A DNA stretch of 64,000 nt, from the NCBI RefSeq assembly GCF_958298935.1, contig NC_084928.1:22351501-22415500 (forward strand). Direction: 5' to 3'. This DNA is from Phragmites australis (lineage: Eukaryota; Streptophyta; Magnoliopsida; Poales; Poaceae). A program made the position numbers and the translations under genes. Within the stretch, counting starts at the first letter, position 1, and the number at the start of each line of letters is the position of its first letter. The notes below the pieces were generated by a model. The model worked only from the letters and a program-made list of their open reading frames with translations. It made no database searches and was not told where the DNA came from. Shown here in pieces: positions 22,453 to 35,156 of this stretch.

Positions 22453-25330
22453 TGTTATTATTGCTCAAGTTTCAAATTAATTAAAAAGATGAATAAGTAA
22501 AGTCTCTAAGTTAACTAGTGAAAAGGGAACTAAATAAAATGTGTCAAAGAAAATTGCCCACATTAAAATCTCCCTGATCTGTTGCTAAATATTTGCTAGT
22601 ATGTTTATTTTGTTTTATTTGTTAATTGTGGAGTGTTGCTAGATATAATAATAAAAGAGGGGCTAAATAGGAAAAGAAAATAGAAATAAAAAGAGAAGAA
22701 ACCTCTTTGGGCTGAGCCCATTTTTTCTGCCCAACTTCTTTCATTCCCTGGCGCTTTTTTTTTCTTTACCCCTCGGGCTACTCTTCTCTCCTCGGCCTGC
22801 CTTACCTCCGTGTCGTCACTCATCTCCCGGCCTGCTTCAACGCTTTTGCCTGGCTCTCCTCTTCCCCCACCCCCCAGTCTAAGCAGGCCACCAAAGATCT
22901 TGCGCCCAATTTTGCCTTGGTTACAAGGGAAGATCATCCAGAAGACTCGTGGATAACATCTGAAAGGACTCCTTATCCGAATTAGACCTTATCCCAAACC
23001 GATTAGGTTTCAAATCGTGGGATCGACTTGGGTTAAGCTCACGCTACTCTTTTTCATCATCCGAAACAAATCCGACAACAACTCAGTGCCCAATCGCGCC
23101 ACGTTTAAAAAGGGAAATGTATCTAGAAGCTTGCCAATGATTTCATGAGAGTCTTAGGAGTCGAACTGATCCTTTATCTCCATCTGAGACTGCTTCAAAT
23201 TCGAGATCGAAGAAGATTAAGCCACCTCCATTTTCCCTAAACCCTAGACCCTCTCGGCCAAGGCCTCCCTAGCTATAAAAGCTCCCTAGTGCTCCCCAAA
23301 TACACATCACCTCCTCACCAAATCTCTGCTAAAGTCCTCACCACCCAAGAGCTCTCCAATGTCGTGTGCGTCTCGCCGCAGAGCAAAACTGTCGCTGTGC
23401 CGTACTAGCTACCGCAACATCTAGGTCACCACAGAACATGTTCACCCTCTTCTTCCAATCATGCTCTGCCACGCACAGGAGTTGTGGTTGTTGCCCAGTT
23501 CTGGAGAGCAACAAGGTGAGGGTTCCACCGCCCAATCCAACCTTAGCAACCTGGATTAGATGGTCCGTACTGGTTCGAGCCTTTATTACTGGTTCGAGCC
23601 TTTAAACACCAACCATCAGATATCATTTGCTTGTGTGTCTGCCAAGTTGGCACCATGTCATCTTGCCACCTTGCAGCTCTATCAGTGCTAGCTCAACCTA
23701 CCATGTCATCCCTTGTGTCCATGTGTTAGCGCCACATCAAACCCCTCGCTTACGTTACATCACAATCAGAGTGCCACATCAGCCGCCTAGTCAGCCATAC
23801 ACCAAGCCACTTTGTCAGCCACCTCATCACCATGTAAGCATCACGTCAACACCTTTGCACACGTGATGGTCAATGTGTCAAGCCCAGTTAACATTTTCTT
23901 TTTTTTTGTTTTAATTAAATAGGCTGATTACACCATAATTAATGATTATGATGTAATAAACATGTTTTCTAGTATAAAATTATTGCAATAATTAGTATTT
24001 AATGTGATAATAGTTTTAATAATATTTTTCTTTAATAGATAAATATTTAATAATTTGGTTTAATGTTTTCTTTTGTAAAATAATTTCAATAAATACCAAA
24101 AAAATCTAATCACTTAGTTTCATCTATAATTAATCTTTTAATCTTGTTTTAATATTTTGGAAGCTCTAACCTGTCAACCGTAGCTCTGGTAGTCCAATTT
24201 GATCCATTCTTTCACCAAAATTCTTAGAAAAATCTAATCTATCTAGTGACGTTGTTTGTTATGTACTATTTGGTTCTATTTTGTTCTTGGTGTTTATTTA
24301 TTATCTTTCCACTTATTTTTGTGAATAGATGCCAACGTTCTAGAGGAGCAAGAAGAACTTCAAAACCAAGACTTCACTGAAGATCCAACTGAGTATCAGG
24401 AAAGTAAGCTATGTCCTTGACCGTATTGATCATAGTTTTTTAAATATTTTATTTTACAAACATGCATGCTAATAATATTGCAATGAATCCTAAGTTAGTC
24501 TTTACCCTAGTTTTCCTTAGCATCCTTGTCATCACAGTTATGGTTCTTATGGAAGGGTAGATGATGCTTAGTCTTGCTTTGAGATGATGATAATGATAAT
24601 GATTCAATTAAATATGATAATAGTCTTCTGCAACTATGATAAAAGATGATGGTATAATTTTTGTAGCAATATGGAATTAGGATTTTAGCAAGTGGTTGGA
24701 TGAGAACGGTACATGTTGTACGGTTGGGTTAGTTGTAGTCTTGCTCAAATCTAAGGATCGGTTAATGGAGCGATCATTCCAAGTTAATAGTACAACCATA
24801 AGATTGGTACGTGAAGGGCCTAACCGACTAATTTGCTTTAATCTCAGTATGGTGTAGACCAATTGGTGGTTCGGGGTATGGAAGGGTGTACTTCTTGGGA
24901 TCCGTAAGGCGTAAGAGGGGGCTTCCGTTGTTGAGATGTAATTCATGCGGTAGTGAAATCTTAGCTGGTATACACATATTGAGAGGGGCTTTGTAAAGGC
25001 TTTGTAGTGATTTCTAGCCACACATCTCAAAAGTGTGTAAGTGTTTGAACGACATAGGCATAACAGGAAATCATGATTTATGGGTAAAGTGTACAAACTC
25101 TGCAGAGTATAAAACTGAATATTCATCCATGCTCATGGTCAAGAGTTGCAAGGAACCATCACATGATTAGAACTGATGATTTGGTCAGTATGATTAGCTG
25201 CGATGATGGGAATCATGATTGAGGTGTTTAGTTGGCCAACCTTGGTTGAAGCCATGGTTGAGGTGGTGGAATCATTGGTTATTTACTTTACTATTGTTCA
25301 CTTAATTAATTACTCACATTTGAACTATTG
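22453..25330 (+). repeat. Probable gypsy-type LTR (copy A), plus orientation
   Basis: Sequence from about 22,530 matches, in inverted orientation, the stretch just inside 36,226, and in direct orientation about 63,600-63,760. A TATA box TATAAAA lies at 23,274-23,280 after a pyrimidine-rich U3-like region. Long repeats of GCCACATCAGC type lie at 23,640-23,870, and a leader-like segment with a splice-donor-like GAAAGTAAGC at about 24,400. A segment with CTCTGCAGAGTATAAAACTG (about 25,095) resembles LTR ends of large grass gypsy elements. The exact ends are not resolved; the start is placed at TGTTATTATTGCTC by comparison with copy B. Confidence 0.4.
23274..23280 (+). promoter_or_regulatory. TATA box of LTR copy A
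   Basis: TATAAAA in the context CTAGCTATAAAAGCTCC, preceded by CCCTAAACCCTAGACC and a U3-like region. It is about 800 bp into the LTR, a reasonable position for transcription start of a large LTR. Confidence 0.5.
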
Positions 25331-25580
25331 TGAAATAAATGCTACTTTTATACAAAAGAGACATATTAGTTAGAGTGTTTAGGAAATTTCTAGAATTTTT
25401 TGGAGTGACCTATGATTTTTTGGGGTTTTTAGGATCTTTTGCAATTTATTTCAATTATTTAACTAAAGAAAGAATTAAAAATATTATCTAATTGATCCTA
25501 ATTATCAATTTTTTAATAAAAAACTTATTTATTGCATAAGCATGACGTCAGCCGAGGAAATTAAAATGAAAATGAAAAAG

Positions 25581-25978
25581 GGGGAAAATGCAAAAAAAAC
25601 TCTAAAAGTTGTTTCGTTGCAAAAAAACCCTTAAAGATTTGGTTTTGTTGCAAAAACACCCCCAGAAATTCAAAAAAATTTAAACAAAATCACAAAAAAT
25701 TCCAAAAAAAAAACTAGAGACAATTCTAAGACCTTTTGTGATTTTTTTTAAATAATATCCTCTGCATCATATTTCATGGAGAGGAAGTTTGGAAAGAAAT
25801 TGTCTCTAGTTCTTAGAATTGTCTCTAGTTCTTTTTAGAATTTTTGTGATTTATTTATTTTTTGAATTTGGGGGGTGTTTGCAACAAAATCAAAATTTTG
25901 AGGGGTTTTTTCAACAAAATAACTTTTAAGGGAAAGTCAAAATCCAAGTGACTTTTGGGGGGTTTTTGTATTTTTCCC
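25581..25978. mobile_element. Mutator-type MITE, 398 bp
   Basis: A long imperfect palindrome: the left arm begins GGGGAAAATGCAAAAAA and the right arm ends TTTTTGTATTTTTCCC. Arms extend over most of the element (ACTAGAGACAATTCTAAG near 25,711 pairs with CTTAGAATTGTCTCTAGT near 25,813). It is flanked by a 9-bp duplication with one mismatch, ATGAAAAAG (25,572-25,580) and ATAAAAAAG (25,979-25,987). Nine-bp duplications indicate the Mutator superfamily. Non-coding. Confidence 0.85.
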
Positions 25979-26189
25979 ATAAAAAAGATGCTGACCGACT
26001 AGACATGTCAATGCTGAGGTGGTGTCTACATGGCTGCAGAGGTGGCACAGTGAGGTGGCTGGTGACTTGACAATGACTAGGAGACACGTAAGCAACTGGT
26101 GCTGACGTGGCGCGCTGATTGTGCTCCAAGTTGGTGTACAGAATCTATCACGTAGATCTCGCGTCCTATGTCCAGATCCATCCTACTCG

Positions 26190-26302
<113 letters not shown>

Positions 26303-27461
26303 CGTTGCTGCAGGGAGTAGATCGGACGATGGAGGTGCATCACAGGAGAGTCATCAAAATCGAGCTACGGCGCCGGGCTTGTTCTGACGAGCGGCAGAAC
26401 TCGATGAGCACGTGACGGCGATCTCGTTTGAGCCACACGTGGTGGTGAGCAGCGGCTGAGGCTTCGGAGCTCCGTAGGAGACGGTCTCTGGTGTCGATTT
26501 CGCGTTGAAAGTTTGGGGGAAAAGTTCTGGGTTGCCTAGGGATGGTCCAGGGTAGGTAAGACGTCATGTTCATCTTAGTTAGGGTTTGGGTAGAGTTCGG
26601 CAGTGGCACGTTCAATTCCGAGATCGATCTCCTTCTTTTAACTTGATCTCGTAGCAGATAGAGGTCCAATCGGTCGTGGGCTCCTTGCCTTATCTCATCG
26701 CCAAGCTTCTGGAAGATCATCTCGTGGATCGGCTTCGATTTGGCACGTAGATCTTGTTGCTGGCTCGGACTCCTTTTAGGATAAAGCACAAGTGAGAGAG
26801 AGGAGGACGAGGAGGCTCGCCTTTGTCTTGGGTTGCTGGCCCACACGCGTACACGCGAGAGAGAGAGGGATTGATCGGGCTGGCTGGGCAGAGAAAAGAG
26901 ATAGGAGGCAAATAGCCGGGCTGGGATAGAAATAGAGGAAATGAGGAGTTTTCATTTTTATATTTTTTTATTAAAAATTTAAATAAATAGATTTCTCAGG
27001 GCAGTATTTGTAAAAGTAGTCGTCTGCCGTCCCTGAGAGGGCGGGTGGCCAGAGGGCGGTAAGAGGGCTAACCGCCCTCTCAGGGGTGGGTAGGGGCTGC
27101 CGCCCAATGAGAGGGCAGTACCATTCCAACCGTCCTCCTAATGGGTGGGTAGACTATTTTTTAAAAGTTGTAAAATATATTGCAAAATATTGCTCAATAT
27201 TTGAAATTGATTTTTTGCAAAATTTGGAATTAAAATGGTTAAAAAGTGGCCAATACGGCATATTACGCGGCAATGAGGTTACAAACGGCGATAAACATAA
27301 GATTATACATATGGTGAAAAATATTACATGAGACTGTAACCACGACAACAAAAAAAAAGGTGGCATGTACGGTTCACATAAAGACCTACTTAATAGTGAG
27401 TCGCTCCTAATTATAACATGTCTTAGGGAGTAAAAACATATCGGATTACATTAGATACTCT

Positions 27462-29321
27462 CTACTGAGTGCACCTAGGATATTTGCCCTTTCGCGGGGC
27501 ATCGGGACCTGCCGCCTTAGCGCGACGGGCCCTCTCAGCTTCCCGGGCCTGAGCCGCGGTATAGTCCTGTGTTGCATTCTTCATGCGCTCTTCTTCCTGC
27601 CGCTTCAGGCGTAGTTCATCTTGTTGTTGCTCGTACTCCCGGCATGCATAAGCTTCCCTCCTCCACCGCATGTTCATGTCGACCCACCGCTTCTGGTCTT
27701 CATTTTGCTCAATGTCGAGCTATTCAATAAAGTCACAGATAGGTGGAGGGGACTGGACAAATAGAACAAGATGAGAGATTAGTAAAACAGTGTGTGAAAT
27801 CGGGAAAGATGTGGCTGATCTTTGTTGCTATACCGGTGAATACTCATACGGTCCATGTTGAGGCTTGTCGTATTAGTAGTTGGCACATATGAAGAAGCGC
27901 AGCCCATAGGTGTAGGAGATGTCCTGAGACTCGCGAAGCCTACAACGGTCACCATAGGAGCACATCGGTGGTTCAACCCCCTGAGGGATGAAAATCCCCC
28001 AATATTTTTTGGATGAGTTTGGTGGAGCTGAGAAAGATATTGCAGTTGAGAGAACTGAGAAATAAGTGGTGTATCCATGTATGAAGGTTGGGTTATTTAT
28101 GGTGGGGGAAGGCGGGAGCATTGGATTCCCTCTTGAAGAAAGGAGTGGGTGGAAGGGCTTAGAGGGGGGTGGGAGTATTGGATTCCCTCTTGAAGAATGG
28201 AAAAGTTGTGGTATTGATGCTAGATAGAAATTCCATGTGTCAAGGTACATGTGTTGTGATTTCATTTTTAGTAAAAGCTGTCCCGTGTTGTCACTTTTTA
28301 TCTATAGCCTACGCAAGGACAAATGTGTTGTCATTTCATGGTTAAAGTTGAGTAGTGCGGTCAATTTTGTCTGCAAATTACGCCAGGACAGAGGTGATGT
28401 CGTTTAATGGTTAAAGTTCAGTTGTATGGTCACTTCGTGACTAAAGTTAGACTCATGATAGAGTTTTTGAGTGATCACTTCGTGTATAAGTAGCTTTGTA
28501 AGAAATATTTTTTTAGGTCTATCATGAACGGTTCATACATGGCCGAGGACGATAGAAGTAGCGTGTGGTCACGTTCGATTAAGAATGCAACTAGCGTACG
28601 GTCACATTGGAATAATAAATGTAGTTACGACATGGTAAGTGGACCATAAAGATTACACGCGTCCGAATATGTAAGAATAGATCGTGAATCGAATATGCAT
28701 ATGTAAGTTACAAAAATAAATGTACAATCTTACTGCTGTCTCCCCCGCTGCCGTCGGTCGTTCCCCCCATCATGGTTACTCTGCCGCTGCCGCTGATTGG
28801 CCCTCACGTGGCCCCTAGAGTAGGTCAGGGCGTCGGGTGCACCGACCTGCCTGGTAGGCCTAGTAGGAATCACCGGTGTCGAGGCCTCCTCCTGGGTGTG
28901 CTATGTCCGAAGTTTAGCATTGGGTACGTAGGACTGCTGGAGAACGTCGTAGTCTGGTGTGCCCCCAAAGAAGTCCCTCATGAGGTGGAACGGGGGGTCT
29001 GGCCCAGGCTCATCCTCTTGACTCGGGTATGAAGACTGAGAAGGATCCGTCGGCGTCCATGTGTACTGGTTGGAGGGGTCTACGAACAGATGAATGTATT
29101 AGATATGGAAAATGTGAAAATGAATGCAGTTGTATAAAATGCACTATTATACCAGTGTGGTATGCAGGTGCAGCAGCAGATGGCCAGGCGTGCATACCGT
29201 AGTAGGGGTTGAACGCTGGTGGTGGGATCTGTCGCAGTGTAGCTGAAGACGGCCCAGCCTCATCACCGAAGTAACCTATGGACAATATTAGATGTACTAT
29301 TGAATATATTGAATACGGCAA
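27462..29321 (-). pseudogene. Possible distal exons of the PMD gene
   Basis: Minus-strand segments downstream of the plant-mobile-domain exons show proline-rich text near 29,260-29,150 (PPPAFNPYYGMHAWP) and, at 27,677-27,462, a highly charged helix (MRWRREAYACREYEQQQDEL and basic continuation). Similar low-complexity and charged C-terminal parts follow the PMD in MULE-borne genes of grasses. The joins are not resolved and stops are present, so this is a tentative extension. Confidence 0.4.
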
Positions 29322-29399
29322 TGTAGTGTCGTCTAGTACCTGAGTGGCCTGCGAGTGGTGAGGGTGTCGGTACTGGGCTCGGTAAGACGAATGTTACAA

Positions 29400-30908
29400 A
29401 TTATTCACTTGATTATAGTTACCTGTGGACGTGCACTGGAATAGTGCGAATGTGGACGAGAGGGAAAGTCTGGTAGCACACGAACTACTGCATGACGCGG
29501 TGCGGTGAGTACTCCTCGACGTAGATGTCGAAGACAAGCGATGTCTTCGTAAGCCAGTACTCCTCGTCGCTGGTACACAACGGAGACATGCCCAAACCCG
29601 CACGGCCTTGGATGGCCAAGAAGTTGTACGACGTCCATACCACGTCGTCAAGATGAAGCCGATCGAACTGCGACCAAAAAAGCTCATTTGTGCTGTGAGC
29701 CTGCTCATGCTCCCAGTATGGCTGTGTGAGAAATATTGTCAAAATTCAGAACAAAAACATGTGAGAAATATAGTCCGAATCCATAACAAAAACATGTGGC
29801 AATTAAAGTATTAAAAAAAGCACGTACCCGGTGTCGACACCACAACGAGGCTATGGTGGGCGTACCATTCCTCAGGGTACAGGGAGCGGTCCACAACTGG
29901 CCGACCTATGGTGAACCGCTCGTAGTACCATAGCTGCAGTAGTAGTGGGCACCCAGCAAAAGTGGCAAGTGGCTCATTCTTAGTGCACGCGTTGCACAAT
30001 GCCCGATATGTCGCAGCAAGGATAATAGATGCCCAACTAAACTGTGGTACCTCCTCGCCAACCGCATCCACTATCAACCTCGCGTACGGAACAAGGGTCC
30101 TCGCCACCAGGTAGCCTTGGCCGCTGGTGAACATAACCCAGCCAAATAGCCAAAGCAGGTAGGCCTCCAAATACCTCGACACAAAGTACACGTCGGCCTC
30201 TGGGTGCATGTACGCAGGTTGCAAGTATGGCAAGCGATAATAAGGAAAAAATATGGATACTCGAAAAGTAAATGAGAAGTTGCATTGTAAGGTACATGGA
30301 ACTGTAGGATCCACTTCTTCATGGGCCCTCGTGGATCGGACAAGAACTCAGGCACATAGGGGCGGGGGGGTGTCGTCTGTTCACTGAACTGAGCCGAAGC
30401 ACTGATGCATGACGTTCATCCAGTCAGCATCCATGTCGATGACTCCAACCGCAACTCCTGCACAAGGTAAGCCTGAGAGGTAGGCTACGTCTTGCAAGGT
30501 CGGAGTCATCTCGCCGCAGGGGAGATGGAAAGTATGTGTGTCAGGCCTCCATCGGTCAACCAGGTCTGCTATCAGCGAGCGGTCAAAATAGAATCGTCTC
30601 GCCGCTGCCTCGGGGTTCTCTGTCGATCAGGCCTCCACCAAACGACAAAGCGGTAGGAGTCCCCCTGCTGCCAACCTGCACCATTGGGAATATAAATAAA
30701 CTGGGGGATGCAATACATAAATGAATCGGTCCATGCTTATATAAGTAGCGACTTACTGGTGCTTCCACCGATCATCGACCGTAAGTAGCTCTCTAGGGCC
30801 ACGTGGTCGGAATACTCCTAACTCTGTCTGGTGCACGGCGGATAAGAAGCTGTGGTGTCTCTTGTCCACTGTAGGGTCGAGAAGCTCGGGAGTCAGAGGG
30901 TGCGTCAT
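29400..30908 (-). pseudogene. Plant mobile domain (PMD) gene in MULE
   Basis: The start at 30,908 opens MTHPLTPELLDPTVDKRHH, then SFLSAVHQTELGVFRPRG, the standard N-terminus of transposon-borne PMD proteins. After a likely intron (about 30,766-30,670) the text continues RWRPDTHTFHLPCGEMTPTL and QDVAYLSGLPCAGVAVG, then YLEAYLLWLFGWVMFTSG (about 30,180-30,120), APTYRAL-like and PLLLQLWYYERF segments, and PYWEHEQAHSTNELFW (about 29,730). These are hallmarks of the aminotransferase-like PMD (PF10536). Stops and frameshifts interrupt it, for example near 30,400 and 29,800. The cellular relatives (MAIN/MAIL family) act in silencing and genome stability; what the transposon copies do is not established. 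Confidence 0.8.
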
Positions 30909-31202
30909 ATCTGCATTAAAACCACATGTACATTAATATATTGCAACATGTAGATAAGAACAATATATATTGAATGGAAATTTACATTTCATCTACAAAT
31001 ACATGAATAATATGTACAGTCTATTACATGAAAATATGTCATAGTTACGTGAACAGAACTACATATTACATACACGTACGAGAAGTAACATGAATATATT
31101 ACGACATTTACTTACAAAGATTAAAATGCAAGAGAACGAAGTACAAATATAACAGCAAGGTACTCTAAATACAATCACACTACAACACGTTCTAATACTC
31201 AC

Positions 31203-33790
31203 CTACACAACAGGTGCATTTTTAGAACAATACTTGTATGTGTGACCTATTTCATTGAATTGGCTGCATTGCTTGACCCTTGGACCCGCCTTGAATTCAT
31301 CCATATCGTTGCGAATCCAACGAGTTTGGCGACGACCTGGTGCATTCTTCATCTTTTCCAAATCAGGCACATAGATTCGTGAAGGACCTAAATTACTTGT
31401 AAATGTATCAACAATGCTGTAACCATACAGCTCATGATTCCAGGTGTTCAGTATCTGATCCTTCATGAAGTACTTTGAAACATATTGCCTGAGAAGCATA
31501 TTGTGCTCCACACACACAGCTATGACGTGTGTACAAGATTTGTGAAATAATTGTGGCTTCTGGCAAGTACAAATGCATGTCCCACTCCTAAGCATGCACT
31601 CTTGCACATGCCGCTCACGTCTTCCACCCCTATGACCCTTATCCCGGCACAAGACACTGAACCTGTGCTCCACAATCCCCTCTTGATTAGCGCGATGCAT
31701 GTGTGCCTTCTTTATGGCCTTCTCCATATACTCACATAGCATCCGTTAATAAAGCATACGATTATCTTCTATTACCTTGGAAGCAATTGCGTACCAATCA
31801 ATGAAGTATTTACATGTCCCATGCAAAATACCTTCTACAAATCCAATGAGAGGGAGGGACCTCATACCTCGCATGACCCAGTTATAAACCTCAGCAAGAT
31901 TTGTTGTCATTATTTCATACCTTGCCCAACCACTGTCGTACAGCAAACCCCATTTTTCATTTAGCTCATTACATATCCACTATGAAAAGTTCCTAATAGC
32001 TTACCCTGACCTCCTTACTATCTGAGGAGTATCTGTTGGGAGAGGTCCAAGAGCTATCAATTCATCACATATGGCTGCTCCCTCAGCTGTCTGTTTCAGA
32101 GTTAGTTCGTCCAGTCTTGCCCATAGGGCATTGAACTTCCTTTGCTAGTTTTGATTCCACAATTTCTTGAAAAGCTTCATCAAGTCTTTGTTTTTGAACT
32201 GTCTGTAGAAGTTCGCACCCATATGGCACATGCACCACCTGCTCTTCAAGTCGGGCCACTTTGCTGCAACACCCCATCAAACACTCCCATATTGCATATC
32301 CAGCAAAGCCTACAACAACTCTGCATGTCTATCATGAATCAGACACGCATCTGGTTGGTCTAGAACAATAGCATGCTTCACCCGCTCAAGAAACCAATAC
32401 CAGCTGTCCCCGTTATCACTCTCCACGAAGGCAAACCCCAATGGCAGGACTTGGTTGTTACCGTCCAATTGCAGACAATATCTGTCCTTTATACTTCCTA
32501 GTGAGGAATGTCCCGTCCAGGCAAATGATGGGTCGACAGTACCGAAATGCTTTGATGGTTGGAGCGAATGCAAAGAAAGCACGCTGCAATACTCGTTTCC
32601 TGTTGTACTCTACATCAGTTGAGGGGTAATACTTGATGTCATAGTAACTTCCTTGTTTTTTTCACATATTGTGGCTAATTAACGAGGTAGATTGTGATAT
32701 GAATCTTCATATGTCCCGAACCTCATCTCAATAGTCTTCTATTTCGCCCTCCATGCCTTTGCATAGTTTTTTTATACTGAAACCTTTGCTCAATAGCACG
32801 TATTATTGATCGTGGCTCATACTTCAGGTTGTCCATAATCTCCCCATACATAACATTAGCAATAAGAGCAGATGACAGGTTCCGGTGGGCGAACTCTATT
32901 TCCTCAATGTGACAATTATGCTCCCTGAGTATTGAGCACTGCCAGTAGTCTACCCATTTCCCCCTAAATGTGTGCACCCGCCAACGACATTCAGGCACCA
33001 AACACTTCACATCGTACTCCCTTTTACTGGACTTAACAACCTTGAACTGCCTCCGCAGAGACTACGATCAGAATTTAACTGCATCAATAACAATCTTCTT
33101 TGTATGGTACATAGCACCCTGAGACACCTCGTTCTCATGATACTCCTACGGTGTCTGATCAGGCTCACTAACCACCACCTTTGGAAATTCCTGATCCCTC
33201 CACTCTGCAGGAACAGGAGAATTACCCTCCTCGTTAGATGAATCCTCATTGGCGACGGCTTCCTCCAGCTCTTGATCCTCCAACTCCATCTCTTCAATTA
33301 TGCTAGGAATGTGCTCCCCCTCATCGGATACACCCATTGGTTGCATCTCAGAAAAATCCCCAACATCTGGCCTGGCCCCGACATTTAGCGGGTCTGATTC
33401 ATTTACCATTTTCTCACTTTGTCCCGCTACTATTTCCGCAGAGTTTATCTCTGTTTGATCCTTCTGGTACGCCTCAGCTAACAAAATCAGAGGCAGCCCA
33501 CATTCACATGATATATCTACATACTGCCTCTAAGTAGATGTCGCATCGATCAGGACAAGCTCACCAAAGTATCCCTGACTAGCACGGCTAAGGATAGCTT
33601 TAGCTTAGATCATGTTGCTGCGGATCTAGTTGAAAATACCGCATCAACCACTTGCACACACCCACAATGGTCATCTCATTGGCTTTACTAAGACCCTTGA
33701 TGAAATGACGAAACCCAGACAGATCTACACCGTTAGGACCATAATTAATTTCACCCTCACCATAATATATCTAAAAATATAATTTATCTG
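31203..33790 (-). pseudogene. MULE transposase (mudrA type), decayed
   Basis: The minus strand from about 33,790 opens with GEGEINYGPNGVDLSGFRHF. An acidic segment (33,484-33,146) and the MuDR DNA-binding region follow, with LVPECRWRVHTFRGKWVDYW (about 33,000) and HRNLSSALIANVMYGEI. The catalytic core shows LPLGFAFVESDNGDSWYWFL (about 32,430) and LIHDRHAELL, and further on TTNLAEVYNWVMRGMRSLPL (about 31,910). The SWIM zinc finger is CTCQKPQLFHKSCTHVIAVC (about 31,560), and a C-terminal knuckle CSQFNEIGHTYKYC ends it. The first catalytic Asp region is frameshifted, and several stops occur. Such proteins bind the terminal repeats and cut the element out; this copy is inactive. Confidence 0.88.
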
Positions 33791-34047
33791 TCATCCCTGG
33801 AAACATCCGCAAATATAACCAATGTTAAGACCGACAAAATATATTTCTGATTATCGAAACTAAAAAAATTATCGACACTGATTACTGCCTAATAATAGGT
33901 TCTTCAATAATACCCCTAACCAAACTAACCTACAATTATTACTCTGTACAATCTACATATTCAAAACTATCATACTAAAAATACTACTATGTATTTAATA
34001 ACTATCCTACCATATCGTAATAAATATTGACAATATACTACTAAATA

Positions 34048-34134
34048 CAGCATTTTCTAAACCCTAAACCCTAGGTCATACCGCTAAATCCTAGGTCATA
34101 CAATGCTAAACCCTATGTCATACAATACTACTTT
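34048..34134. repeat. Short repeat of ACCCTAGGTCATAC units
   Basis: Three or four units of roughly 20-26 bp containing AAACCC(T)A(G/T)GTCATAC precede the solo LTR. The AAACCCTAAACCC start resembles plant telomere repeat by chance or by origin. It is too short to be an interstitial telomere array. Confidence 0.5.
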
Positions 34135-34209
34135 TGTCGGTGATACAGGAACCAGGGGTCCCCGAGTCCCGAGGACAGAACAACAGAGTGCCACGTGGCG
34201 CCCTCCCGC

Positions 34210-34690
34210 AGGGGTTATCTCTCCGAGGTACGAGAAGACCAAGTCCCGAGAGAGGGTGCTCAGGGTTATGAACAGTGGTCCCCGAGTACCTGAGCTCCCC
34301 GATGATCCGAGAAGACCAAGTACCGGGAAGAGAGTGCTCGGGGCTGCGAACAGTGGCCCCCGAGCACCCAACTCCCCCGACGACAAGAAAAGCTAAATAC
34401 CGGGAAGAGGGTGCTCGGGGCTGCGAACAGTGGCCCCAGAGGACTCAAGGAAAGTCAGTTCCGGGAGAGAGTGCTCGGGGCCATGAACAGTGGCCCTCGA
34501 GCACTCGGTTCCCCGAGGACCCGAACAGCCAGTTTCGGGAGAGAGTGCTCGGGGCCGTGAACAGTGGTCCCCGAGCACTCGATTCCCCGAGGACCAAGAA
34601 AGGGCATATCCGGGAGAGAGTGCTCGGGGCGGCGAGCAGTGGCCCCTGAGCACTCAGTTCCCCGAGGGCCTGAGAAGTGCTTCACCGGTG
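34210..34690. repeat. U3 tandem array, about 7 units of 60-80 bp
   Basis: Each unit contains GAG(A/G)G(T)GTGCTCGGGGC..GAACAGTGGCCCCCGAGCAC, with an internal palindrome GTGCTCGGGG / CCCCGAGCAC, followed by a more variable GA-rich spacer such as TCCCCGAGGACC. Unit copies differ at several positions. Same family as the repeats in the copia leader at 11,158-11,400. Confidence 0.85.
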
Positions 34691-35149
34691 GCCCCCACAG
34701 AGGCCTAGCGGTGAGGTGTCAACTGGTGAGAGGCCCAATGCTGCATTTAAGAGGGCGCGTGGCCTGTCACTTCTAACTGCTCCCCCCACGCTTGCTGTCA
34801 GTCCCTGCCATGGCCTGGTAGGGAGGCGTGGGGATATTTAATGCACGGGTCCCATCACGTGTCATCCGGCGCCTCGGGATAACGTCGTAGGGCACGAGGC
34901 ACCCCGCCTGCCGCCCTGCTGTGTCAGACCTGCTTTGACCGGACAGGCACGTCGGGCTGCTCGGTGGCTGCCCGGTGGGCCCTCCCCGCGACGCCCATTG
35001 AAAAACGGCATGATGACGAACAAGACCGGACGGGGGCGCGTTTTCAACCCTCCCCGTCACCTCGCACAGCAGCCCATGATGGTTGCTTTCTATTTATGGT
35101 GCCTTGGAACTCGCGCCATCCTTTCTGGGCACGCTACCGCCCCGGCGGG

Positions 35150-35156
35150 TATATAA
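35150..35156 (+). promoter_or_regulatory. TATA box of solo LTR
   Basis: TATATAA in the context GGCGGGTATATAAGCTGGGC, about 1,015 bp from the LTR start, upstream of a purine-rich R-like region. Confidence 0.7.

Noticed and set aside
26340..26846. 168-codon minus-strand frame rich in Arg and Ser
   Set aside because: It lies in LTR copy B and has no domain; it is probably part of the LTR transcribed leader at best.
34054..34128. Interstitial telomere repeat
   Set aside because: Only two adjacent CCCTAAA-like units, then diverged longer units.
34210..34690. Regular repeats with spacers, at first glance like a CRISPR array
   Set aside because: Units are 60-80 bp, diverged, lie inside an LTR with matching ends and duplication, and the genome is eukaryotic.
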